Source: JAJDIA01 sp031555145
GTDB lineage: Bacteria > Bacteroidota > Bacteroidia > Bacteroidales > Tannerellaceae
Length of the DNA: 39,619 nt
Assembly: GCA_031555145.1 (NCBI GenBank)
Contig: JAVBUR010000082.1
Location: forward strand, 1-39,619
Direction of reading: 5' to 3'
The notes under the pieces were generated by a model. That model made no database searches. It had not been told where the DNA came from and saw nothing but the letters and a program-made list of their open reading frames with translations. Shown one piece after another: positions 8,897 to 16,698 of this stretch; positions within the stretch are counted from its first letter, which is position 1, and every line of letters begins with the position of its first letter. A program made the translations under genes and the position numbers.

Positions 8897-10057
8897 ATGG
8901 CACGCGTCCTCCTTTTAACTGATTTCTCCGAAGTATATGCCCGTCAGCTACTCCGGGGTATTGTGCAGTATTCGAAAGAACACGAGCCTTGGGTATTGTG
9001 TAAGATGCCCCATCCCTACCGGGAAAGGAACGGACTGGAAGGCGTGCTTGCCTGGGCATTGAAATGGAAGGCGGATGCCATCATTGCCCAGTTTCGTCCG
9101 GGAGATGATGTGGATATGTTCCGCCGGCAGGGCCTCATCGCCATTGCACAGGACTTTATCTCCCGCTTCGACGATATACCGAATATCACTGGCGAACACC
9201 GGCAGGCGGGGAAGATGGGAGCCGATTATTTCATCCGCAAAGGGTTCCGCCACTTTGCCTTCTATGGCATCAAGAATGTGGTCTGGTCGGAAGAACGGTG
9301 CGAAGGTTTCTGCGAAGAATTGAAACGGAAACGGTTGGGTGATTCGTTCTACGCATACCAGAACGAGGATCCGGGCGATCTCTGGTTCTACGAATCAGAT
9401 GTATTGGTCGAATGGTTGAAGAGGCTGCCCAAGCCCATTGCCATTATGGCCTGCGATGATAACCAGGGGCATCATATCACTGAAGCCTGCAAGCAGGCGG
9501 GTATCCGCGTGCCCGAGCAGATCGCCGTCCTGGGCGTAGACAACGACGAATCTGTCTGTACCCTTTCCGACCCTCCGCTCTCATCCATCAGTCAGGCGGT
9601 CGAAAAAGGAGGCTATGATACCGCTGCGTTGATCGACCGCTTGCTCCGTCGGAAGGGACAAACGCACGCCGCCGATATCACCGTACAGCCTACCCATATC
9701 GTCACCCGCCGGTCGACCGATATCTATGCCACCGACGACAAGTACATGAGTATCGTCCTCACCTATATCCACCAGCATTCCGACCGTCGGATATCCGTCG
9801 AAGAACTGGTCGCCCTTGTCCCCCTTTCCCGCCGCCTGCTCGAACTGCGCTTCAAGGAAACCACCGGCCTGCCGGTCTATACCTACGCCCTGCACCTGCG
9901 CATGGAGAAGTTCGCCCAGCAACTGATCGGTTCCAAAGCCCCTATTGTCGATATCGCCGCCCAGATGGGTTTTACCGACTACAAGAACATCGCCCGCCAG
10001 TTCAAACAGATCAAAGGTTGTACCCCTTCGGAATACCGGGTGAAACATTCGTTGTGA
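8897..10057 (+). CDS. XylR-like AraC-family regulator with sugar-binding domain
   Basis: A 386-residue regulator with the same architecture and length as E. coli XylR. The N-terminal two-thirds (about residues 3-270) is a LacI/periplasmic-binding-type sensor, with LLTDFSEVYARQLLRGI at the start and IAVLGVDNDESVC in the second lobe. The C-terminal 100 residues are an AraC-type pair of helix-turn-helix motifs (ISVEELVALVPLSRRLLELRF and IVDIAAQMGFTDYKNIARQFK). It presumably binds a sugar in the cytoplasm and switches on nearby or distant carbohydrate genes. The GH2/ROK pair just upstream is the obvious candidate target, but I could not find a paired operator by eye. Confidence 0.88.
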   Translation: MARVLLLTDFSEVYARQLLRGIVQYSKEHEPWVLCKMPHPYRERNGLEGVLAWALKWKADAIIAQFRPGDDVDMFRRQGLIAIAQDFISRFDDIPNITGEHRQAGKMGADYFIRKGFRHFAFYGIKNVVWSEERCEGFCEELKRKRLGDSFYAYQNEDPGDLWFYESDVLVEWLKRLPKPIAIMACDDNQGHHITEACKQAGIRVPEQIAVLGVDNDESVCTLSDPPLSSISQAVEKGGYDTAALIDRLLRRKGQTHAADITVQPTHIVTRRSTDIYATDDKYMSIVLTYIHQHSDRRISVEELVALVPLSRRLLELRFKETTGLPVYTYALHLRMEKFAQQLIGSKAPIVDIAAQMGFTDYKNIARQFKQIKGCTPSEYRVKHSL

Positions 10058-10103
10058 TTTGTCGATACCGGAAGCAGTCGTCGAATCCGTAAATCGCCAC
10101 AAA

Positions 10104-10135
10104 AAAGATAATGACGATCCAAAACGATCGTCATT
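10104..10135 (-). terminator. Terminator between convergent genes
   Basis: AATGACGATC at 10110-10119 pairs with GATCGTCATT at 10126-10135 around a 6-base loop. On the minus strand it is followed closely by a T-run (complement of the A-run at 10101-10106), so it ends the yjjG-type operon. It may also stop the convergent regulator transcript from the plus strand. Confidence 0.8.
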
Positions 10136-10155
10136 ACGTTTCAGCCCATTGATAC

Positions 10156-10851
10156 TCAAAGGATGTAGCGGATCTCGTCGAGGGAACGGACGGTGTAGGT
10201 AGGGGTGAAACCGGCGGCGGGGGTGTCGTCGGGATTGAGCCAGAGTTGGTCGATGCGGGATAGGTGGGCGCCTTCGATATCGGCTTCCCAACTGTCGCCG
10301 ATCATCAGGCTTTCGGTACGACGGGAGTTGGTGTTTTTGAGGGCGAAGTCGAATATCCCTTTGTGTGGTTTCTGTATGCCGGCGTCTTCGGAGAGGATCA
10401 TCCGGTCGATATAGGGCGAGAGCCCAGAGTTGGACAGCTTCTTGAACTGCACTTCGCGGAAGCCGTTCGAGAGGATGAACAGCCGGTAGGAGGGGCGGAG
10501 GTATTCAAGTAACTCGATGGCGTCGGGCAGGAGGCGCGTCTTGGTGGTGGTACGCATCAGGAAGTCATTGTTGACTGCCAGCGCCGAGGGAACGTCGTCG
10601 ATCCCCATCGGCCGGAGCATATAGCGGAAACGTTCGATAATAAGCGTCTGCCGGTCGATCTCATGCTGACGGTACTTTGCCCAGAGGCCGAGGTTGTGCG
10701 GCATATAAATGGCATAGAAAGCCTCGAAGGAGGCAAAATGCCGGTCCCATTGACGGTCGGCATAAAGCTCTTCGAGGCATTCCTTATTATTATGGGCGGT
10801 ATCCCAGAGGGTATCGTCCAGATCGATAAACAAGTTCTTGTATCGTGTCAT
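10156..10851 (-). CDS. HAD-superfamily nucleotidase, YjjG type
   Basis: A 231-residue cytoplasmic HAD hydrolase. Motif I is DLDDTLWDT (nucleophile Asp10, acid/base Asp12), motif II is ILSNG, motif III is the Lys in AGIQKPHKG, and motif IV is MIGDSWEADI. The segment between motifs I and II is the helical cap. The pattern, and especially the DLDDTLWDT opening, matches YjjG-type 5'-nucleotidases that remove non-canonical pyrimidine nucleotides. Its ATG overlaps the stop of the upstream lipoprotein gene as ATGA, so translation is probably coupled. It is the last gene of a four-gene operon and is followed by a terminator. Confidence 0.88.
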   Translation of the reverse strand: MTRYKNLFIDLDDTLWDTAHNNKECLEELYADRQWDRHFASFEAFYAIYMPHNLGLWAKYRQHEIDRQTLIIERFRYMLRPMGIDDVPSALAVNNDFLMRTTTKTRLLPDAIELLEYLRPSYRLFILSNGFREVQFKKLSNSGLSPYIDRMILSEDAGIQKPHKGIFDFALKNTNSRRTESLMIGDSWEADIEGAHLSRIDQLWLNPDDTPAAGFTPTYTVRSLDEIRYIL

Positions 10852-11720
10852 CCTACTTCGATCACCAGGTATTTACCCAGGCTCCAGAAGTTCTTTTCGT
10901 CCAGGATCTTTAGCGTCTGGTTGCCGTCTGTGTCTTGTGTGAACTCATACGATCCGGCAGGGTGGTTGGATTTCAGTTTGGCTTTGCTGGCAAACAAGGG
11001 GATTTCTTTCACTTCACGAACGTCGATGGTGATGAAGTAATCTTTGTTGAAGCCGGCTTGCAGCACTTTGGATTTGGAGAAGAGGCCTCCGCCCGACAGG
11101 ATCAGTTGGTCTTTCAACTCCTTGGAGGTACCGAAGCAATAGTAAGCAGTGTTCAGCGCCTTATCTTGCAGGTTGATCTTTTCGGATTGGGCAGCGGTGG
11201 TGGCAGCGAGTACTTCGACATCTTCCGACAGTCCGACTACGGCTTCATCCAGTTCCTGGATACGGACATTCTTCTTGGCCAGGTCTTCCTGCAAGGCGGC
11301 GATCATGACCACTTTCTGGTCGATTTCCGAGTTGAGGCGGCTGATGGTTTTCTTCAGCGCGGCTGATTGGATACCGCTATTCTTAATCCGCTTTTCCAGA
11401 TCGGCGATCTGTTCTTTGTTCTTTTTCAGCACGTCGGTAACCATCTGCATGTTCTGCTTGATCTGTTCGCGCTTGGTCTGATTGATTTCACCGGAACTTT
11501 GCTGTTGCAAGGCCAGGTAGTTCTCTGCATCACGGATAGATTGGAAATCGGCTTCCACATCGTTCAGGATGGCCAGCATGTCATTCAATTCATCAGTGTT
11601 CTTTTGATTCTCGATCTTGAGCGAGTCGTTCTGGGCTTGTAGTTTCTTATATTCGGACGAGTTTTGTACGCACGAAGATAACAGGGCAGCACTCAGACAA
11701 ATAAACAATACCTTTTTCAT
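10848..11720 (-). CDS. Coiled-coil lipoprotein of unknown function
   Basis: A 290-residue predicted lipoprotein. I start it at 11720, where MKKVLFICLSAALLSSC gives a clean signal peptide with Cys17; a longer in-frame start would overlap rsmI. Residues from about 20 to 195 are heptad-rich and charged, which suggests a long coiled coil in the periplasm. The C-terminal part is globular and unrecognised, with a region around YYCFGTSKELKDQ that recurs in Bacteroidetes proteins of this type. It sits between rsmI and the nucleotidase. A role in the envelope is likely from its location, but no specific function can be given. Confidence 0.8.
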   Translation of the reverse strand: MKKVLFICLSAALLSSCVQNSSEYKKLQAQNDSLKIENQKNTDELNDMLAILNDVEADFQSIRDAENYLALQQQSSGEINQTKREQIKQNMQMVTDVLKKNKEQIADLEKRIKNSGIQSAALKKTISRLNSEIDQKVVMIAALQEDLAKKNVRIQELDEAVVGLSEDVEVLAATTAAQSEKINLQDKALNTAYYCFGTSKELKDQLILSGGGLFSKSKVLQAGFNKDYFITIDVREVKEIPLFASKAKLKSNHPAGSYEFTQDTDGNQTLKILDEKNFWSLGKYLVIEVG

Positions 11721-11736
11721 TGTAATTGTATTTAAA

Positions 11737-12435
11737 TTAAACTTCTTTTTCCTTTTCTTTTTTAACATTCAGTCCGTTTACTGTTATAACAATCTCGCCC
11801 TTAGGTTCGTTCACTGTGAAGTGAGCAATGACCTCTGCCAGTGTGCCGCGGACGGTTTCTTCGAATCGCTTCGAGATTTCGCGCGAGACGGCAACCTGCC
11901 GGTCGGGTCCCATATGTTCGCTTAATTGCGTGAGCGTCTTGACCAGGCGGAAGGGTGATTCGTAGAGGATGGTCGTGCGTGTTTCCCGCGCGATCTCCTG
12001 CATCTTTGTCTGCCTGCCTTTTTTGGGAGGCAGGAATCCTTCGAAGCAGAAAGAATCATTGGGCAACCCGGATACGACCAGTGCGGGGACAAATGCTGTG
12101 GGGCCGGGAAGGCACTCCACTTCAACACCCTGCCGTACACATTCCCTCACCAGTAAAAAACCGGGATCGGAGATCGCCGGTGTGCCGGCATCGGATACGA
12201 GTGCGATCGTTTCTCCTGCGGCAATACGGGATACGATGTGCTCAACGGTCTTATGCTCGTTGAACTTGTGATGCGACTGCATCTTGTTCTGTATCTCATA
12301 ATGTTTCAGCAGGAAACCGGTCGTCCGTGTATCTTCGGCCAGGATCAGGTCGGCTTCTTTCAATACCCGAATGGCCCGGAAAGTCATATCTTCCAGGTTT
12401 CCGACGGGGGTAGGTACTACGATCAGCTTTGCCAT
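11737..12435 (-). CDS. rsmI: 16S rRNA (cytidine-1402-2'-O)-methyltransferase
   Basis: A 232-residue tetrapyrrole-methylase-fold enzyme that 2'-O-methylates C1402 of 16S rRNA in the ribosomal P site, using S-adenosylmethionine. Family signatures are strong: the start MAKLIVVPTPVGNLEDMTFRA, AEDTRTTGFLLKHY, SHHKFNEH, the SAM-site ALVSDAGTPAISDPG, and LPGPTAFVPALVVSGLP. The Lys-rich C-terminus (KKEKEKEV) is usual for Bacteroidetes proteins. Length is slightly short compared with proteobacterial forms, which carry an extra C-terminal domain. It lies 13 bases after the upstream hypothetical gene, in the same operon. Confidence 0.95.
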   Translation of the reverse strand: MAKLIVVPTPVGNLEDMTFRAIRVLKEADLILAEDTRTTGFLLKHYEIQNKMQSHHKFNEHKTVEHIVSRIAAGETIALVSDAGTPAISDPGFLLVRECVRQGVEVECLPGPTAFVPALVVSGLPNDSFCFEGFLPPKKGRQTKMQEIARETRTTILYESPFRLVKTLTQLSEHMGPDRQVAVSREISKRFEETVRGTLAEVIAHFTVNEPKGEIVITVNGLNVKKEKEKEV

Positions 12436-12448
12436 GGCTGCATTGTTA

Positions 12449-13054
12449 TTAGAAACGTTTCTCGAGTAGTTTGATGAAATCGGCTACCGATCCATCTTCA
12501 GGGTTCCATTTCAATACGTTTAGTAAATACATAACAGACTCTTCGTACGAGTGGATGTCGTTGAGGTCGGAAATAGTCTGGTTCATGCGTGCTTCATCGC
12601 CGGCAAACAGTTCCTTGCGGAAACGGAAACGGTCGTTCAGGCTGAAAGCTTTGCGGAAATCCGACAGGTTCTTCTTCTCCAATACTTCACTCAGGAAAAG
12701 CGTGGTTTTTTTTTCGGCAGGTATATCCTTGTCTGGGGATGCAGGTTGTGGTGTTTCTACAGAAGGCCTGGTTACAGGGGGAACCACCGGTTCAACGATC
12801 GGCTCAGCGATTTCGACCGGTTGGACAACGGGGATGGCATCGATCAACTGCCGGTGTGCTTCCATTCGTTGCCGGAGTATTTCTACCTGTTCGGCTTCGA
12901 GTGCATGCAAATCTTTCAGTATCTTATGAGCAATGTCGAAAGACTGGCTGAAGAAGGAGACAGAATGGACCTCTGAATCACGCTGGGCAGCGATTAACTT
13001 TTCGAGTTCCCGGATGTCGAGTAACAGATAATCTATTCTTTCCTTATTTGCCAT
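12449..13054 (-). CDS. Conserved hypothetical protein
   Basis: A 201-residue soluble protein with no signal peptide. Residues 1-75 are a charged helical or coiled-coil segment (YLLLDIRELEKLIAA, ALEAEQVEILRQRMEAHRQ). Residues about 76-112 are Pro/Val-rich and probably disordered. The C-terminal 90 residues are a compact helical part with SDFRKAFSLNDRFRFRKELFAG and ending in LLEKRF. I recognise the shape from Bacteroidetes genomes but no function. It is first in the operon with rsmI, behind a promoter-like sequence at 13107-13135. Confidence 0.75.
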   Translation of the reverse strand: MANKERIDYLLLDIRELEKLIAAQRDSEVHSVSFFSQSFDIAHKILKDLHALEAEQVEILRQRMEAHRQLIDAIPVVQPVEIAEPIVEPVVPPVTRPSVETPQPASPDKDIPAEKKTTLFLSEVLEKKNLSDFRKAFSLNDRFRFRKELFAGDEARMNQTISDLNDIHSYEESVMYLLNVLKWNPEDGSVADFIKLLEKRF

Positions 13055-13106
13055 TTTGCTTTTAACAGTTGCAGAAAACTTGCGCCTTCCCTTTGTTCCA
13101 CAGCGA

Positions 13107-13135
13107 CAAAAGTAGCTATTAACTTCTAAAACAAA
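13107..13135 (-). promoter_or_regulatory. Promoter of the rsmI operon
   Basis: On the minus strand TTTG (13132-13135) is followed after 17 bases by TACTTTTG (13107-13114), a perfect TAnnTTTG. The spacer is a little shorter than the usual 19-21. It lies about 52 bases before the start at 13054. Confidence 0.5.
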
Positions 13136-13160
13136 CGTTTTTTAAGTTATTTTATTACTC

Positions 13161-14582
13161 TTATGCTTCAAATTCTTTCGGGAGATTGACGATATACAGC
13201 CGGTGGGTGGCGCGGGTGAAGGCCGTGTACAGCCAACGGTAGAAGGATTCGCCCAGCATATCCTCGGTCATATAGCCGAGATCGAGGAAGACGTTCATCC
13301 ATTGTCCGCCTTGCGCCTTGTGGCAGGTGACGGCATAGGCGTACTTGACCTGCACGACATTATACCAGGGGTCGGCCTTCATTTTCTTCATCTTTTCGGC
13401 TTTGGTCGGCAGGTCGGCATAGTCTTCAAGCACGGCGTAAAACAGCTGGTCGTTCAGGGCCTGCGGCAGGGCGGGAGTCTCGCTCTGGAGCGTGTCGAGC
13501 AGGATTTTGATCTCCATCTCGGTCTCGTTTTCCTGTTCGACAAAGCGGACGCTTACATCGGCAAAACGGAAACCGTACATCTCCGTCGTCCGGCGCACAC
13601 GCAGCACCTGGACGATCTCGCCGTTGGCAATGAAATCGGTCTCTTTTGAACCGCCAGTCCAGTAGTAGTTGTTCTTGGCTACCATCAGGCGGTCGCCCGA
13701 CGAGAGTTCTTCTTCCCGGTACAGGATACGGTTGCGGACCCCGTTGTTATAGATCACCGCCCGTTTATTGCTTCGGGTGATGATCATGGTTTCTTCCACC
13801 CCGTCGCGTGAATAGGCCGTGGAGAGTTCTTCGATCAGTTCTTCACCGGAGATTTTGCGGAAATCGGTAAAGGGCTGGAGCGTGAGTTTGGGGAAGACTT
13901 CCACGGTCTGGTTACGCAAGGCTTCGCGCAACCGTGTGGCATTGAAGAGGATACCTGAGTCTTCGGCTTGCCGGACGATCTGGGTGAGTAGCACTTCGCC
14001 CGTCTGCAGATTGTATCCCCGCAGTATCTCGGGATTGAGTGCCGGGCTTTCCGTTTGGCCGACAGGAGGAAGCTGGGCCACGTCGCCCACCAGGATCAAC
14101 CGGCAGTTTTCGCCGGTATACACATACTGGATCAGGTCGTCGAGCAGGCGCCCGCTGCCGAAAGTATGTGCATCCAGTCCATCGTTAGCAATCATAGAGG
14201 CTTCATCGACGATGAAGAGCGTATCCTTGTGCCGGTTTTCGGTGGAGAGGAATCCGGTCGGTTCGTTCGAGAAGGTCTTCTGTCGGTAAATTTTCTTGTG
14301 GATCGTACCGGCGCGTTGTCCGGCATAGGCCGAAAAGACTTTGGCAGCACGCCCCGTCGGCGCGAGCAGGACAGTTGGTTGTTTCCCTTCGTTCAGCGTT
14401 TTTACCAGTGCCCCCAGCAGTGACGTTTTACCCGTTCCGGCATACCCCTTGAACAGCAGGACGGATTCGGACGACCGGGAAAGAAGGAAATCGGAGATCG
14501 TTTCGATGGCTGAAAGTTGGTCTTCGGTAGGAGAATACGGAAAATTCAGGCGTATTTTTGCGCTTAACGGACTATTTATCAT
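13161..14582 (-). CDS. RecD-like superfamily 1 DNA helicase/ATPase
   Basis: A 473-residue SF1 helicase of the RecD/TraA-related type. Walker A is GYAGTGKTS at residues 46-54, motif II is DEAS at 126-129, GDVAQLPPVG is motif III, and motifs near the C-terminus are TCHKAQGGQW and YTAFTRATHRLYIV. The N-terminal start FPYSPTEDQLSAIETI is a Q-motif-like element. RecB and RecC are absent here and the protein lacks the long N-terminal domains of full RecD2, so it is a compact form common in Bacteroidetes, probably acting in DNA repair or recombination. It is divergent from the membrane-protein gene at 14675. Confidence 0.88.
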   Translation of the reverse strand: MINSPLSAKIRLNFPYSPTEDQLSAIETISDFLLSRSSESVLLFKGYAGTGKTSLLGALVKTLNEGKQPTVLLAPTGRAAKVFSAYAGQRAGTIHKKIYRQKTFSNEPTGFLSTENRHKDTLFIVDEASMIANDGLDAHTFGSGRLLDDLIQYVYTGENCRLILVGDVAQLPPVGQTESPALNPEILRGYNLQTGEVLLTQIVRQAEDSGILFNATRLREALRNQTVEVFPKLTLQPFTDFRKISGEELIEELSTAYSRDGVEETMIITRSNKRAVIYNNGVRNRILYREEELSSGDRLMVAKNNYYWTGGSKETDFIANGEIVQVLRVRRTTEMYGFRFADVSVRFVEQENETEMEIKILLDTLQSETPALPQALNDQLFYAVLEDYADLPTKAEKMKKMKADPWYNVVQVKYAYAVTCHKAQGGQWMNVFLDLGYMTEDMLGESFYRWLYTAFTRATHRLYIVNLPKEFEA

Positions 14583-14633
14583 CTCAATTGCAATAATTTT
14601 CGCGATAAAGGTAGCGTATTAAAGATTCTTTTT

Positions 14634-14641
14634 TAAATTTG
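14634..14641 (+). promoter_or_regulatory. Candidate -7 box of the DUF3822/rsmD operon
   Basis: TAAATTTG matches TAnnTTTG 33 bases before the ATG at 14675. A -33 TTTG at the expected spacing is not evident. Confidence 0.45.
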
Positions 14642-14674
14642 CGGGACGAAATAAATTCAAAAAACATACAAACC

Positions 14675-15313
14675 ATGAAAGTTACATTGAAGATTTTACT
14701 GATTGCTGTTGCGCTTGTACTTACTTACATGTGCTATCGGAGTGTGATGAACCCGATCGAGTTCCAGGAAGAAAAGGATTTGAGGGAGAATGCCATCAAA
14801 ACCCGTCTGATGGAAATTCGTAAGGCACAGATTGAATACAAGAATATTTACAAGGTGCATGCTGCCTCTTTCGATCAGTTAGGTAAATTCTTGAACGAAC
14901 AAAAACTTCCGTTCGTATTGAAAGAAGGTGTGCTGACCGACGAACAGTTGGAAAAAGGGATGACCGAAAAGGAAGCCGTAAAGCAAGGTATCATCAAGCG
15001 CGACACCATGTGGGTGCTGGCCAAGGACACCTTACTGGGTCTGAACTATAATGTCGCAGATATGCGTTATGTACCGGGTATCCCGGGTGATCAGAAGATA
15101 GAATTCGTAATGGATACAGCTACTCTGAAATCTTCAGCCGGATACGAAGTGAAGGTATTTGCCTGCGAAGTTCCCTATATGGAATATCTGGTAGGTATGG
15201 ATCCTCAGTTGCGCTATAACCTGATTGACAGAGCTGACAAGCAAAGCAAATTCCCTGGTCTGCGCGTAGGTTCACTCGAAGAAATCAACAACAACGCAGG
15301 TAACTGGGAATAA
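14675..15313 (+). CDS. Membrane-anchored hypothetical protein
   Basis: A 212-residue protein with one N-terminal membrane segment (about residues 5-20) and a periplasmic domain. I start it at 14675 because MKVTLKILLIAVALVLTYM gives a proper membrane anchor; an upstream in-frame ATG would place charged residues before it. The segment after the anchor (RLMEIRKAQIEYKNIYKVHAAS) is a long amphipathic helix, in arrangement rather like a pilin-type stalk. The rest is unrecognised. It is the first gene of a plus-strand operon, 3 bases before the DUF3822 gene. Function unknown. Confidence 0.78.
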   Translation: MKVTLKILLIAVALVLTYMCYRSVMNPIEFQEEKDLRENAIKTRLMEIRKAQIEYKNIYKVHAASFDQLGKFLNEQKLPFVLKEGVLTDEQLEKGMTEKEAVKQGIIKRDTMWVLAKDTLLGLNYNVADMRYVPGIPGDQKIEFVMDTATLKSSAGYEVKVFACEVPYMEYLVGMDPQLRYNLIDRADKQSKFPGLRVGSLEEINNNAGNWE

Positions 15314-15316
15314 TCG

Positions 15317-16153
15317 GTGGCAAGTATGACTATCAGTATTCCTGATACGTTGACTACCGACAATTCCGGGAAATATAAAGTGTCCATCCGGCTTCAGTCG
15401 GATGGACTTTCTTTTTCGGGATATATCCCTTCGGAAGGAAATACGTTCTTTTACCGGGAAGTGGTGTTTGATCCGGCACTCCCGTATGTCTCCTCATTGA
15501 AAGATTTCTTCTATGCCCATGAGTTCTTGTCGTGGGAATACTGCAAGGTATATGTAATGGTGGACACGCCTGTCTATACGCTGGTGCCGGATGTAGCATT
15601 CCAACCGGGGGCGTTGGAGCAATTGCTGTCGTTTGTGCATACGGCTCGTCCTGGTAAGGCGGTGAGCAATCACCTGCCGGAAGAGGCGGCACATGTAGTT
15701 TTCGGTATGGAGCCTGAGGTGCATGAGTTCTGTAGCCGTTCGTTTATCCAGCCCGAATTCCTTCATTCGATGACGCCGCTGCTATCTCTTTGGAAGCAAC
15801 AAAGCCAGATCAGTATTCCGGCACGGATGTATGTCGTCTTATTCCCGAAACGTATCGATATCGTGGTCTTCCGGCAAGGACAATTGCTGTTTGCCAATTC
15901 CTTTCAAACGGTTAAGGCGGAAGATATCGTTTACTATATATTATATGTATGGAGGCAGACCCAGCTCGATCAGCAGCACGACCAGTTGTTCCTGTTCGGG
16001 GAATTCTCTCACAGGCAGTCCATACTTCAAATCCTTCATGTGTATTTGGCTGCCGTAGGGGTGGTGGAGATACCGTCGGAAGCCTGGTTGCTGGGCGATA
16101 CGATCGGTCAGGCCCCGATGGATGTCATAGCGTTGTCAGTATGCGAATTATAA
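15317..16153 (+). CDS. DUF3822 family protein
   Basis: A 278-residue protein of the Bacteroidetes DUF3822 family, which has an actin-like/ASKHA flavour in my recollection but no established role. Two starts are possible: GTG at 15317, only 3 bases after the upstream stop, or ATG at 15326 (275 residues); I cannot choose with certainty. The protein has no signal peptide. Features include FYAHEFLSWEYCKVYVMVDTP in the first half and MYVVLFPKRIDIVVFRQGQL in the second. Its 3' end overlaps the rsmD start by 13 bases in another frame. This neighbourhood with rsmD is, as I recall, common in Bacteroidetes. Confidence 0.8.
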   Translation: MASMTISIPDTLTTDNSGKYKVSIRLQSDGLSFSGYIPSEGNTFFYREVVFDPALPYVSSLKDFFYAHEFLSWEYCKVYVMVDTPVYTLVPDVAFQPGALEQLLSFVHTARPGKAVSNHLPEEAAHVVFGMEPEVHEFCSRSFIQPEFLHSMTPLLSLWKQQSQISIPARMYVVLFPKRIDIVVFRQGQLLFANSFQTVKAEDIVYYILYVWRQTQLDQQHDQLFLFGEFSHRQSILQILHVYLAAVGVVEIPSEAWLLGDTIGQAPMDVIALSVCEL

Positions 16154-16698
16154 GCGGAATATATGGCCGTCGCCGGTTTCAGGTACCGACGTCATTCAGT
16201 GCCCGTCCTACGACGGACTTTGCCAAGGAGAACATCTTCAATGTGATCGGTAACCTGGTGGATTTGGAAGGAATGGATGCGCTTGATCTCTTTTCCGGTA
16301 CGGGCAGCATTGCGTTTGAGTTGTTGTCGCGCGAATGCCGGCAGGTAGTTGCGGTAGAGAAGAACAATGCCCATGCCTCCTTTATTGCCAAAGTCGCTTC
16401 CGAGTTGAAGACTGACAAACTGCGGCTGGTGCGTGGCGATGCCCTTCGTTATCTGCAGACAGCCAAACCGGAATCATTCGACCTCATTTTTGCTGATCCT
16501 CCTTACGCCCTGAAGGAGTTGGCGGATATTCCGACAGGGGTGTTGGAACGTAACCTGTTGCGTCCGGGCGGTTTGTTTGTAATGGAACATCCGAAAACGT
16601 TTGATTTCTCGACCTTGCCGCATTTCGTGCAGCATCGGGAGTATGGTTCGGTCAACTTCAGCCTCTTTCTCAGAGAAGAGGAGAAAACAGACGCATAA
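16141..16698 (+). CDS. rsmD: 16S rRNA (guanine-966-N2)-methyltransferase
   Basis: A 185-residue Rossmann-fold SAM methyltransferase that modifies G966 of 16S rRNA. The start at 16141 is chosen because MRIISGIYGRRRF is the classic RsmD opening; an upstream in-frame extension would lie inside the DUF3822 gene. Motif I is DLFSGTGSIAFE, and the catalytic motif is DPPY in LIFADPPYALKEL, as expected for N2-guanine methyltransferases. RPTTDFAKENIFN is also typical. It overlaps the preceding gene by 13 bases and, at its 3' end, the convergent cardiolipin synthase gene by 29 bases. Confidence 0.94.
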   Translation: MRIISGIYGRRRFQVPTSFSARPTTDFAKENIFNVIGNLVDLEGMDALDLFSGTGSIAFELLSRECRQVVAVEKNNAHASFIAKVASELKTDKLRLVRGDALRYLQTAKPESFDLIFADPPYALKELADIPTGVLERNLLRPGGLFVMEHPKTFDFSTLPHFVQHREYGSVNFSLFLREEEKTDA

